A stretch of DNA of 64,000 nucleotides from the NCBI GenBank assembly GCA_964627805.1, contig CAZVLA010000023.1:5575-69574 (forward strand). The letters are read 5' to 3'. Positions 8,674 through 16,773 of the stretch are shown piece by piece; position 1 is the stretch's first letter; each line of letters begins with the position of its first letter. Source of the DNA: CAZAMI01 sp964627805 (GTDB lineage Archaea; Thermoproteota; Thermoprotei_A; Sulfolobales; NBVN01). The translations under genes and the position numbers were made by a program. The notes below the pieces were generated by a model that was not told where the DNA came from, did not search any database, and saw only the letters and a program-made list of their open reading frames with translations.

Positions 8674-9005
8674 GTACTTCCCACTAATGAGTTTAAGTAA
8701 TTAATTAAGTCCTTAACATCACCACTTAAAGCCCTCAATATCAAGTCATCCTTACCCTCAAGCAAGGGCTTAAACACTATCTTAATAACTTTAGCAGTAA
8801 CACTCTTAGATCTGAAGTGGTTATTCACGACATTCAGGAAAGCGTTTAAGTCCCTATTAACCAACTCCTTAATACCTACTCCATACTTAGCCATCGACAT
8901 AGCTTCTAAGTAGACGTACAGACCCGGGAAAGCCCTCCTTAAATTCCTTACTACTAACTCGCCCAAGTCAGTATGACCTCCACCGTAACTGCTCATTACC
9001 ATCAC
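8670..9005 (-). CDS. Small protein overlapping the KaiC-like gene, unknown function
   Basis: The 111-residue protein begins MMVMSSYGGGHTDLGELVV and is otherwise helical with no recognised motif. Its start lies 38 bases inside the end of the KaiC-like gene in another frame, so it is likely translated by coupling. In-frame ATG codons at 9002 and 8996 are alternatives. It uses the window's ordinary codon style (TTA, GTA, AGG), which supports real coding. It shares the palindromic stop TTAA with the convergent Get3-operon membrane protein. Its function is unknown, and a partner role for the ATPase is only inferred. Confidence 0.6.
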   Translation of the reverse strand: MMVMSSYGGGHTDLGELVVRNLRRAFPGLYVYLEAMSMAKYGVGIKELVNRDLNAFLNVVNNHFRSKSVTAKVIKIVFKPLLEGKDDLILRALSGDVKDLINYLNSLVGST

Positions 9006-10410
9006 TACTCACCCTCCTATACCCGCTCTTAATTACGTACCTACTGCTGCTTAAGTCGTAACATAGCATGATCGGTCTAGTTGGTTTAAGTTCTATCGTC
9101 TTAGTGACTGTTATGTAAAGGCATGGAAGTCCTTCATAAACTGTCATCTTAACCGTTATTATGAAGTCGTATATGTTGAAGAACTCGGGATGTGTTTCCA
9201 GTATCTTCCTTGAGAACGTGTAGAATGCTGTAATACCTAACTTCCTCCTAACCCATACGTTATTCATGTGCTCCTTAAATATCTCAGTCATGTCGGCAGG
9301 TATTATCTCCATAGAATCAGCTACTAGGAAATCCTCCTTAAGCTTTAAGTCGAGGCTCCTATTATCAGTAGCTATAGCGTAAAGAGGCTTTGAGGTTGGG
9401 TTTACTGAGACGTAGATTAGTTCGTAGTCCTTCTTAGGTCTTGATGTATCAAGCATTAAATGCTCCATGAGTAGGCAGGACCTCTCAAGCGCCTTTAAAG
9501 TAGTTGGTGAGTGTGCGTAGGACCTAATAACTAATCTACCGCCGTACTTACTAGCTAATGCCCTAGCTAGGCATAGAGCTATGTAGAATGAGACTTTAGG
9601 TGCGTAGGATATGACAGCTACTTGAGAACCCCTATTAATACCGCCACCTAAGGCTTCATTGAAGTACTCATTATCTAGTGTGTAGATAACTTCAGCACTA
9701 GGTGGTGGTATCTCCTCAAGCCTAACTGGTGGGTACAGTCTAATACCCTCACCACTAACTATATCAAACGGTATTCTCGAATAAGGTATTGGAGAGCCCC
9801 TCATCTTCCTAATCTCCATCTCCCTAACTAAGAAACCACCACTACTCCTAGCCTTAAGTATTATGACCCCATCAGCTAGGAACTCCTCAACAGCCTCACC
9901 AATCCTAGCCTCCTCAGAAGCTTCTAGAATTAGTAGTGAAGTAACTCCTAACCTCTTCAGACCACTAATCAACATATCCTTAAGAGCCTCCCTAACCTCA
10001 CCCTCCTTAAAGGCCTGTAGTATAGCTGATGTTGAGTCAATAACCACCCTCTTAGCCTTAACCCTAGTGACCTCAGCTATTAAGTCCTTAATAACCTCAA
10101 CAGCAGCATCCTCAGTAATCACCTCAACACCCTCAACATACCTAAATAAGCCCCTCTTCTCCAACTCCTCAAAATCCATACCTAAAGTCGACATAAAGTC
10201 CATGAACTCGCTCCTAGATTCTAAGAAACTCAAGTAGACACCAGCTTCACCGTATCTCCTAGCACCTTCGTACACGAACTTAGCAGAGAATACCGTCTTA
10301 CCCGTCCCTGGAGCACCAGCAACTATTACTGCAGCACCTCTAGGGAATCCACCACCTAGTAACTCATCAAGACCTGCGATACCCGTAGGGCACCTACTTA
10401 TTCTACGCAT
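8968..10410 (-). CDS. KaiC/GvpD-like RecA-superfamily ATPase (first of two in the window)
   Basis: The 480-residue protein opens with a KaiC domain: TGIAGLDELLGGGFPRG, Walker A GAPGTGKT at 32-39, LSFLESRSEFMDFM carrying the catalytic Glu region, and Walker B RVVIDSTS near 120. The second half repeats the start of the fold (EYFNEALGGGINRGSQVAVISYAP) but has no P-loop, so it is a degenerate KaiC domain as in GvpD-like archaeal proteins. Such proteins are thought to be ATP-dependent regulators of signalling or transcription; they are not clock proteins in archaea. A paralogue of the same layout lies at 22969-24441. Confidence 0.82.
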   Translation of the reverse strand: MRRISRCPTGIAGLDELLGGGFPRGAAVIVAGAPGTGKTVFSAKFVYEGARRYGEAGVYLSFLESRSEFMDFMSTLGMDFEELEKRGLFRYVEGVEVITEDAAVEVIKDLIAEVTRVKAKRVVIDSTSAILQAFKEGEVREALKDMLISGLKRLGVTSLLILEASEEARIGEAVEEFLADGVIILKARSSGGFLVREMEIRKMRGSPIPYSRIPFDIVSGEGIRLYPPVRLEEIPPPSAEVIYTLDNEYFNEALGGGINRGSQVAVISYAPKVSFYIALCLARALASKYGGRLVIRSYAHSPTTLKALERSCLLMEHLMLDTSRPKKDYELIYVSVNPTSKPLYAIATDNRSLDLKLKEDFLVADSMEIIPADMTEIFKEHMNNVWVRRKLGITAFYTFSRKILETHPEFFNIYDFIITVKMTVYEGLPCLYITVTKTIELKPTRPIMLCYDLSSSRYVIKSGYRRVSSDGNEQLRWRSY

Positions 10411-10707
10411 AAGTAACTACCTCACCACTTCGTACGTGCCTTCAACCAAGAATAAAGGATGTTAAGACCTAAATAAGCCTAGCTACTACCTCTCCAAAGT
10501 GATTTTACTACTTAATCGATCCTCAGTCGCTAACTGATCATCTGAAGTAATGCCTGTAGATAGCGCAGAACATCCTCAACTCAATAATTAAGCGTAATTA
10601 GTATGTATTAGGTAGTGATTACTCAGTAATAAGTCGTGATTAATGACTCAAGACTACTGTTAGTAAGTAGCTACACTACCCTTAAAACTAATTAATTAGT
10701 AATTAAC
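10411..10707. other. Intergenic region with divergent promoters
   Basis: These 297 bases lie between two divergent genes. I see AT-rich elements ccttaaaactaattaatt at about 10680-10697 for the rightward DUF2095 gene and ctaaataagcc near 10470 for the leftward KaiC-like gene. Short repeats of gtgattactcagtaat type occur, but I see no ORF above 40 codons in the window's codon style, and no tRNA or clear C/D box RNA. Confidence 0.45.
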
Positions 10708-11031
10708 GTGGTGGAGGTAGTGCTCGAGTTTGATGTGAAGAGATTTAAGGAGCTCTTCCCCCACTTAGCTAAGGAAATACTTGAGGGACCCCCGAGAATA
10801 GGTAGGGACCCCCTAGAGGGTTTCCTACCAGGTCCCGTGGACTACATAAGGAGATGTAGGACCGTTAAGGAGGCTGAGGAAGTTATTGATTACCTAGAGA
10901 GGAAGGGTGAGATAAGTAAGGAGGAAGCTGAGAGGTTGCGGAGGCAGTTAAGGGAGAAAGGACTTGAAAGCTTCGGACCTAGGAAAACACCGGGTTACTA
11001 CTTTAGGTACGCGGCAGGTCTTGAGGAGTAA
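10708..11031 (+). CDS. DUF2095-family archaeal protein
   Basis: The 107-residue cytoplasmic protein matches the archaeal DUF2095 pattern as I remember it: FKELFPHLAKEILEG, then DPLEGFLPGPVDYIRRC, VIDYLERKGEISKEEA, LRRQLREKGLESFGPRK and PGYYF. No function is known for the family. The GTG at 10708 is taken as start; GTG at 10711 is one codon later. Its stop is directly followed, without a gap, by the stop of the convergent Thr-rich exoprotein gene. Confidence 0.74.
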   Translation: MVEVVLEFDVKRFKELFPHLAKEILEGPPRIGRDPLEGFLPGPVDYIRRCRTVKEAEEVIDYLERKGEISKEEAERLRRQLREKGLESFGPRKTPGYYFRYAAGLEE

Positions 11032-12552
11032 TTACGGTGTAACTACGTCACCCTTAAGGACACCCCAACCCTTAATTACCTTGAAAACTCCCTCACTTAC
11101 GGGCTCATTACCTAAGTACTTAACTACTAAGCAATTACCTAAGTACTTAGGTACTACGTAATTAAGTACCACTACGTACCTACCCTCCTTAGTAACTGGT
11201 AAGTATACCTTAGCACTTAATGAGTTACTTAGGTACTTAAGGGGAGTCGATGATGTTACTGCTAGACTCTTATTCACTAAGTCAGCACTTAATAACCAGT
11301 ACTTACTAAGTAACTTACCCTCAATAGTAACTTCGAGAACTACGTACGAGGGCGCCTTACGTACCTCAACCCCCACTAGTACACCTTCAGCATGATTTAC
11401 TAGCGGTAACTTAGTGGATTCACCAACACTTAAGTACGTGACTCTATGGGGTGATGCTAAATCATAGGTCACTACCTCCAGATTACCTAAGTACTTCCTA
11501 GGACTAAAGATAACGTAAGTATTACCTGACGGTCTCCTAAACTCTAGGTAAACACCCTTAATTACCTTGCCATGACTACTGAAGCCCTTCCAAACAACTA
11601 CTCTTGAGGGTATAGCTACGGAGTCCATAGGTACTATGAAGCCCGTAGGCCTCCATGAGGTACTTAAGAACCTGTGAATGAAGCAGGTACTTAAGTTATT
11701 AGGTATAGTGAATGCTGTTAAGTCCTTAGTACCTCCTAAGCCCTTAAGGACTAGCAACTCGTCCTCACTAACGTTAACTACCTTAACGGGCAAGTACTTT
11801 AGGGGGTACTTAATCACTAATGAGTACTTAACCCACTTACTTAAACCTACTGGCTTAACCTTAATTAACTGAATGAATGCCTTAACTGAAGCATTAACTA
11901 CCTTAACCCTCACTAAGTACTTAACACTACATCCCTCTCTAATCAATAACCAATTACTTAAGCAGTACTTAGGGACTTTAACGTCCTTGAGTCGTGTAGT
12001 ACATATACTCATAGTGAATCTATTACCACGGTCATCAGTTACGTAAGCATTTACATTAACGTAGGCATTATCACCAACCCTAACTGGTAACACCTTAACT
12101 ACGGTGTAAACCATGTACTCACTACTTATTATGAATTCCTTAGTTAGAACATCCTCAGTAACGCCTTCATACTTAAGTACGTAATGCTTAACCCTAACTA
12201 CCCTCCTTAACGTACTTCTTCCGTAGGTTGAGGTTAAGGTTATCCTTGACTTAGTAGTTACCTTAGTTGATGTGGTTAGTGACGACTTAATTACTGACTT
12301 ACTAGCACCACCTCCGCTACTTACCACTATTGATTTAGCACCACCCCCCTCAGCAGTATCTTTAGTTAATGATGTAGGTGATTTTATTGAGTACTTGGTG
12401 GTACTGCTGGCTAAGGAGGTGCTAGTTAATGGGGCTTTAGTAGTTAAGGTATGGCTTAAGTTCGTTCCGAGGCAGTAGTTACTGATTACGAAGTAAGTTA
12501 CTAACGCAATAATTAGGACCGTAGCTACGGTAACTACTAAGTACTTACTCAT
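11032..12552 (-). CDS. Membrane-anchored exoprotein with Ser/Thr-rich stalk, unknown function
   Basis: The 506-residue protein has an N-terminal helix (YLVVTVATVLIIALVTYFVIS, residues 4-24) that may be a signal anchor. Residues about 30-110 are a Ser/Thr-rich linker, and the rest is a roughly 390-residue beta-rich domain with N-glycosylation sequons (for example NVSE, NLST, NKSL). It is probably displayed on the cell surface. I recognise no enzymatic motif. It lies downstream of the ABC exporter block and its membrane regulator on the same strand and may belong to the same functional unit. Confidence 0.72.
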   Translation of the reverse strand: MSKYLVVTVATVLIIALVTYFVISNYCLGTNLSHTLTTKAPLTSTSLASSTTKYSIKSPTSLTKDTAEGGGAKSIVVSSGGGASKSVIKSSLTTSTKVTTKSRITLTSTYGRSTLRRVVRVKHYVLKYEGVTEDVLTKEFIISSEYMVYTVVKVLPVRVGDNAYVNVNAYVTDDRGNRFTMSICTTRLKDVKVPKYCLSNWLLIREGCSVKYLVRVKVVNASVKAFIQLIKVKPVGLSKWVKYSLVIKYPLKYLPVKVVNVSEDELLVLKGLGGTKDLTAFTIPNNLSTCFIHRFLSTSWRPTGFIVPMDSVAIPSRVVVWKGFSSHGKVIKGVYLEFRRPSGNTYVIFSPRKYLGNLEVVTYDLASPHRVTYLSVGESTKLPLVNHAEGVLVGVEVRKAPSYVVLEVTIEGKLLSKYWLLSADLVNKSLAVTSSTPLKYLSNSLSAKVYLPVTKEGRYVVVLNYVVPKYLGNCLVVKYLGNEPVSEGVFKVIKGWGVLKGDVVTP

Positions 12553-12608
12553 TAATTACCCCAATCTCTCACTACGCACACTTAAAATTAACCTTACTAT
12601 TAAGGCTC

Positions 12609-13361
12609 CTAAGTTAAGTAATGCTTTACCTCAACCCCCTCAAGCATCTTATTAATCATTTCAACGTACTTACTAGCATCATCGATCGTTGATAGACCTA
12701 ATCCGTAGGTCCTCACCGAGCCTCCAGTATCTATTATTAGTGATACCTTAGCTAGCCCTATTAACTTAAGTAGTGGGTTAGTATGTATTTCAGCACCTAT
12801 TAAAGCACACCTAACTACTCTCCTAGAATTACTTAGTGGTGTCCTAACTACCTCAGTGATTGAGTTAACCCCAATAATGACTAACCTAGATCTCCTAATA
12901 CCAGCTAGTACAGTAAGTGCTAGTGAGGTAATTAAGGAGGTGAGGGATACGTACGTAGCCTCTACAATACCGCCTATGAACGCAATTACTAGTAAGGTAG
13001 CGACAGCTACTACGTAATGCCTGATACTACTCCTGTACGTAATTAACGGTCTGCGTGACTTAATGAACGTAAGTACATCTATTAGCTCCTCCCTAAGTAA
13101 CTCAACGAACTTCAGTACCTCCCTACCTAACCTAGTGACTACGTACGAACCTCCCCTACCCTTAACTACTAATGATTCAAGCTTCTCTAAATGGTGCTTA
13201 AGAGTCCTTGAGTCCCTAATACCGCACCTCCTCATGAGCTCGGTGAAAGGCAGTGGACCCTCACTACTTAATACCTCAAGAACCCTCCTACGTACTGGAT
13301 TAGCTAAGGACTCGAAGATCCTACTCATTAACTCCTCAACATCCCCTACATCACTACCCAC
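12609..13361 (-). CDS. Membrane-anchored ArsR-type transcription regulator
   Basis: The 250-residue protein has an N-terminal ArsR-like winged helix (LANPVRRRVLEVLSSEGPLPFTELMRRCGI, DSRTLKHHLEKLESLV, residues about 17-75). A hydrophobic pair of helices (about 110-155) and a roughly 90-residue C-terminal domain follow. Membrane-tethered HTH proteins of this layout occur in archaea and would sense a membrane or envelope signal. It lies just downstream of the ABC exporter operon, its likely target. Start GTG 13361; a TATA-like taagagtta at about 13390 would give a nearly leaderless mRNA. Confidence 0.76.
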   Translation of the reverse strand: MGSDVGDVEELMSRIFESLANPVRRRVLEVLSSEGPLPFTELMRRCGIRDSRTLKHHLEKLESLVVKGRGGSYVVTRLGREVLKFVELLREELIDVLTFIKSRRPLITYRSSIRHYVVAVATLLVIAFIGGIVEATYVSLTSLITSLALTVLAGIRRSRLVIIGVNSITEVVRTPLSNSRRVVRCALIGAEIHTNPLLKLIGLAKVSLIIDTGGSVRTYGLGLSTIDDASKYVEMINKMLEGVEVKHYLT

Positions 13362-13420
13362 AGATGGTCACCCACGCCCTCGACTATGTCTCTTAAGAGT
13401 TATTGAGTATGATTAATAAC

Positions 13421-14140
13421 TTACTCTAAAAAGAACTTCTCAACCCTCCTACTAGCGTATATCACAGCAGTTAAGGCAAGTCCCGTAGCGGTTAACGCGG
13501 TTAAGAGTATCGCTATCGCGCTTAAGTAGTAGCTCCTATTAAGTGATAGGGTCGCATCTACATAACTATTAAGCATTACCCCATTAGTTACTTCAGGGAC
13601 ATTAATGGTCTTTGTTAGGTTAATGAGTACGTGCTCATTAAGGCTCAACCCCTTGAATATCAGTGTTAGTACGTAGTTACCACCGCTACTTACTGCCTTA
13701 GCACCTACTAGGTTCCCTCCCTTAATCACCTCATACTTACTCCCTAAGTGACCGAGTACGTACTTAATCACCGACTTACCCACTACCACGTAACCTACGC
13801 ATGTAGTGTTGGTCGCTAGTACTGATGAGCCTACCGGGCTTAACCTCAGTGTAATCACTAATGACGTATTTACAGCATCCCTATTCACTAACTTAAGGAA
13901 TGCACTGTAGTTCTCTTCATTACCGCTAGTTAGTAAATCACCTACGGTAGTATTAAAGATCACTAAGTTACTGTAGGCAGTTAATTTACTGATTAACTTA
14001 CCACTACCTCTACCAATACTCACTCCGAACCACTCCGGGTGTACGTACCCTTGAAGAGCCATTGATGTAGCCATTACTAGCGGTACTAATACTATAGTTA
14101 ATAATATGGGGATCAAGGCATACGCTACTCTATACCTCAT
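13421..14140 (-). CDS. Accessory membrane/extracellular protein of the ABC exporter operon
   Basis: The start is set at ATG 14140 rather than a longer reading because GGAGGTGA lies 4 bases before it and the ATGA overlaps the permease stop. The 239-residue product has an N-terminal helix (YALIPILLTIVLVPLVMATS), an external domain with several N-glycosylation sequons (NTT, NYS, NTS, NLT, NRS) and a C-terminal helix (YLSAIAILLTALTATGLALTAVIY) with a basic cytoplasmic end (ASRRVEK). I know no family for it. Coupling to the permease implies a role as external subunit or substrate receptor of the transporter. Confidence 0.75.
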   Translation of the reverse strand: MRYRVAYALIPILLTIVLVPLVMATSMALQGYVHPEWFGVSIGRGSGKLISKLTAYSNLVIFNTTVGDLLTSGNEENYSAFLKLVNRDAVNTSLVITLRLSPVGSSVLATNTTCVGYVVVGKSVIKYVLGHLGSKYEVIKGGNLVGAKAVSSGGNYVLTLIFKGLSLNEHVLINLTKTINVPEVTNGVMLNSYVDATLSLNRSYYLSAIAILLTALTATGLALTAVIYASRRVEKFFLE

Positions 14141-14931
14141 AAACTCACCTCCGCGTAAGTACGGAATATTATTACGGCTAATGACGTCGTAGTAATTAGT
14201 GAGGCTACTGAGGCTATTAAGCACGGTAGGGCATCAGTTACTGAAGCACCTAAGAAGCTATGAATGTAGGTTAGCACTCCATAACTAGGTGTTAAGACAG
14301 AAGCTATTAAGTCACTTACGTACTTACCCCTCATTACTGAACTAGTTACTGAGTAGATTAGGGGTATACCCACTAAGTACAGTATAGTCATTACCCAAGG
14401 AATGCCGGACTTCAGAGGTGTTAGTGAGTATATCAGCATACCTAACGATAGTATGTAAGTAATAGTAGGTACCGTACTCAGTAAGTATATCGCTAAGAGC
14501 TTAAGCCCTAACTCATAACTAACTAGGATACCTGATAGGTAGTAAGTAATTACGTACCTAACGAACGCAGCTACTAAGGAAGCGGCTACAGCCATAGCAA
14601 CTACTACGCAGTAACTAGCCTTAGTAATGTCTGACCTATTCACGGGTAAGAGCACAATAATTGATGACCCCTTCCTACCACTACTCAATACCTCAAGAGG
14701 TACTACCGAGGCAAGTGCTATTGCGAATGTTAGTGGCGTTACTAGTGAGTACCTAATCTGGGTTAGTAAGCTACCTAGTACACCCTTACTAACTAACCAC
14801 TCAATACTACCTATTAATGGTGTAGTTACTGAGAGTATACCTACGTAGAGACCAAGTAGTATTGAGGCTAGTACGAACATGGACTTATTAGTAGTTACTA
14901 TGGTACTCATTAAGTCAATTAACTTACTCAT
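14137..14931 (-). CDS. ABC-2-type transporter permease
   Basis: The 264-residue integral membrane protein has about six hydrophobic helices and no ATP-binding motif. It overlaps the upstream ATPase gene by 4 bases (ATGA) and the downstream accessory gene by 4 bases (ATGA), so the three genes form a tightly coupled operon. The topology fits ABC-2 exporter permeases. What is exported cannot be seen; antibiotics, lipids, polysaccharides and small proteins are all possible. Confidence 0.8.
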   Translation of the reverse strand: MSKLIDLMSTIVTTNKSMFVLASILLGLYVGILSVTTPLIGSIEWLVSKGVLGSLLTQIRYSLVTPLTFAIALASVVPLEVLSSGRKGSSIIVLLPVNRSDITKASYCVVVAMAVAASLVAAFVRYVITYYLSGILVSYELGLKLLAIYLLSTVPTITYILSLGMLIYSLTPLKSGIPWVMTILYLVGIPLIYSVTSSVMRGKYVSDLIASVLTPSYGVLTYIHSFLGASVTDALPCLIASVASLITTTSLAVIIFRTYAEVSL

Positions 14932-15845
14932 GAAGCACCACCTACTAACCTATTATAAAGTGTTAGTAAGTCACCCGTCCTCTCCTCAACTAACTCAATA
15001 CCGTACTTACTTAGGTACTCCTTAACTCTACGCACTACATCACTGGAGCCTTCAATAACTAACTCATTACCCTTAATACTTACGCCCTCGACCTCGTAGG
15101 TACTCATTAGATCCGTCACTAACCTCCTTAACTCAATACCCTTAGGTACTCTAAATACTGCCCTAACACTTAATTTAGCCTCCCTAACCAACTCAGTAAT
15201 CCAACCCTCAGCAACTATGACCCCCTTAGATATGATTATTAAGTAATCTAGGATCTCTTGAGCCTCAGCTAGTATGTGGGTTGATAGTAGTATGGATACC
15301 CCGTAATCCTTATTGAGGTTCTTAATGAGTTCGTAAAGCTCACTCCTAGCTCCAGGGTCTAGGTTAGCTGCTGGCTCATCAAGTATTAGTAGCTTAGGCT
15401 CACCAATCATAGCTAATGCTAGAGCTACTCTCTGCCTGTAACCAGCTGATAACTTACTAGCTACCTTACCCATAACACCCTTAATGCCGACTAACCTAGA
15501 GACCCTACGTACCTCACGCTCAGCACCACTACCTACCTTAAGCTTAGCTACGTGCAGTAGTAACTTCCAGACCTTAACTGATGGGAACTGAGGTACCTCA
15601 GGTAGGAAGCCTGTCAACGCCCTAACACGCTCCGGCTCCTCCCAAGGGTCGTAACCAAGTACTGATACGGTCCCGTAGTCCCTCCTTAGAGCACCTATAG
15701 CTATCTTAAGCGATGTTGTCTTACCAGCACCGTTAGGACCTACTAAACCGGCTACGCAGTTCTTAGGTACCTCAAACGTAGCGCCCCTAAGTGCTTGGGT
15801 ACTATCGTAGGACTTAACCACGTCCTCAAACTCTACAACACCCAC
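14928..15845 (-). CDS. ABC transporter ATP-binding protein
   Basis: This 305-residue ABC ATPase shows Walker A GPNGAGKT at about 36-43, the signature KLSAGYRQRVALALAM, Walker B KLLILDEPAANLDPGA with D-loop, and the switch His in LLSTHI. The roughly 80-residue C-terminal extension (about 225-305) is typical of ABC-2 drug/polysaccharide exporters (CcmA/DrrA type). It is the first gene of the operon with the permease and accessory protein. Confidence 0.9.
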   Translation of the reverse strand: MGVVEFEDVVKSYDSTQALRGATFEVPKNCVAGLVGPNGAGKTTSLKIAIGALRRDYGTVSVLGYDPWEEPERVRALTGFLPEVPQFPSVKVWKLLLHVAKLKVGSGAEREVRRVSRLVGIKGVMGKVASKLSAGYRQRVALALAMIGEPKLLILDEPAANLDPGARSELYELIKNLNKDYGVSILLSTHILAEAQEILDYLIIISKGVIVAEGWITELVREAKLSVRAVFRVPKGIELRRLVTDLMSTYEVEGVSIKGNELVIEGSSDVVRRVKEYLSKYGIELVEERTGDLLTLYNRLVGGAS

Positions 15846-16126
15846 TGAACCACCTCCACTCCCCTACCGTAGCTGTTCTTGAAAAACTAAGTTAATGTGA
15901 GTAGTTCTGAACTGCCTGTGTAGAGGCGTTCACGTTACGTAACTTAAAATTCCATCATTAGGGATCGTGGCTTAAGGCATTTTTAAAGGTATTTTTACTT
16001 CACTAAGTAATGCATCCATAGATCACTAAGTCACCACTGGATTACTTACTGAAATTAATTAAGTGAAAACTTAAATCACGCACTTAATTAAGGAAAAATT
16101 ATTTACCTTCAACTAGGAAGTACCTA
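15846..16126. other. Intergenic region with divergent promoters
   Basis: This AT-rich spacer lies between the leftward ABC operon and the rightward redox operon. It holds the strong TATA box aaaaattattta at 16094-16105 that faces right. Nearer the ABC operon there are cttaaaattcc and gcatttttaaaggtattttt around 15945-15990. I found no C/D box pair and no ORF of note before 16127. Confidence 0.5.
16094..16105 (+). promoter_or_regulatory. TATA box of the 40-codon ORF/ferredoxin operon
   Basis: The sequence aaaaattattta is centred near 16100, about 27 bases upstream of the ATG at 16127. This is the archaeal TATA-to-start distance for a transcript that begins on the first codon. Confidence 0.6.
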
Positions 16127-16249
16127 ATGGTTGTAGTCATGAACACTTCAGTACTTAAGTTAATGAGTAATCGGTTGTTTAAAGGTACCCTCACCTCAAT
16201 ACCCGTTAAGCACGATCGCTTAATCCCGTACTTAATTACTGGTGCTTAG
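16127..16249 (+). CDS. Leaderless 40-codon ORF heading the ferredoxin/FAD oxidoreductase operon
   Basis: An uninterrupted 40-codon frame runs from ATG 16127 to TAG 16249. It begins MVVVMNTSVLKLMSNRL and is basic with no Cys, so it is not an iron-sulfur fragment. Two facts suggest it is translated: a good TATA box centred 27 bases before the ATG, and a stop only 3 bases before the GTG of the ferredoxin gene. It could be a small subunit of the redox complex or a leader peptide controlling the operon. No family is recognised. Confidence 0.5.
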   Translation: MVVVMNTSVLKLMSNRLFKGTLTSIPVKHDRLIPYLITGA

Positions 16250-16252
16250 AGG

Positions 16253-16741
16253 GTGTTGAGTACGAAGTACGTACTAGTAATTACGAGGGAGAGGTGTGAC
16301 GCATGCATGGAGTGTGTCTACGCGTGCTCATTAAGGAAGTACGGAGTGATTAAGTCCGATCACTCGTTAATTAGGGTCATTAAGCCCTCAGAAGTTAGTG
16401 AATTATCTGATGTCGTAGTGTGTAGGCACTGCGACCCAGCACCATGCATTGAGGTTTGTGAGTTCGGTGCCTTAAATAGGGATGAGGTTAGTGGTGCTGT
16501 AGTACTTAATGAGGAGTTATGTACTTCATGTAAGGCATGCCTAGCTGTGTGCCCATTCAACGCCTTACTCGAGGTAGGTGGTAAGGTCGTTAAGTGTGAC
16601 TTATGCGGTGGTGACCCGGAGTGTGTTAAGGTGTGTGATAAGGGGGCTATAACCTACGTTAAGGCATTCAGTAGGGAGTTACTTAGGGTTAAGGAGGTTA
16701 GTGAGAGGGTTAAGGAGGTACTCACCCATAAGTACTCGTAA
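16253..16741 (+). CDS. Polyferredoxin-type electron transfer subunit (HycB/NrfC-like)
   Basis: The 162-residue protein has four Cys groups for [4Fe-4S] clusters: CDACMECVYAC near the N-terminus, CRHCDPAPCIEVC, CTSCKACLAVC, and CDLCGGDPECVKVC. It is a soluble four-cluster ferredoxin subunit. It strongly resembles the AOR-linked ferredoxin at 60504-61106 (same cluster order and the same CDLCGGDPECVKVC end) but lacks that protein's N- and C-terminal extensions. It is followed after 32 bases by an FAD oxidoreductase, so the two may form an NAD(P)H:ferredoxin exchange module. Start GTG 16253; TTG 16256 is possible. Confidence 0.86.
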   Translation: MLSTKYVLVITRERCDACMECVYACSLRKYGVIKSDHSLIRVIKPSEVSELSDVVVCRHCDPAPCIEVCEFGALNRDEVSGAVVLNEELCTSCKACLAVCPFNALLEVGGKVVKCDLCGGDPECVKVCDKGAITYVKAFSRELLRVKEVSERVKEVLTHKYS

Positions 16742-16773
16742 GTTGAGTAATGTAGTTCATTAGGTGGTGATTA

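Noticed and set aside
9863..10237. 124-codon open frame antisense to the KaiC-like gene
   Set aside because: It is Ser/Thr/Leu-rich with no start signal and lies wholly opposite conserved KaiC motifs.
15900..15970. AATGATGG on the minus strand as a C box
   Set aside because: No CTGA follows at guide distance and the last base of the box is wrong.
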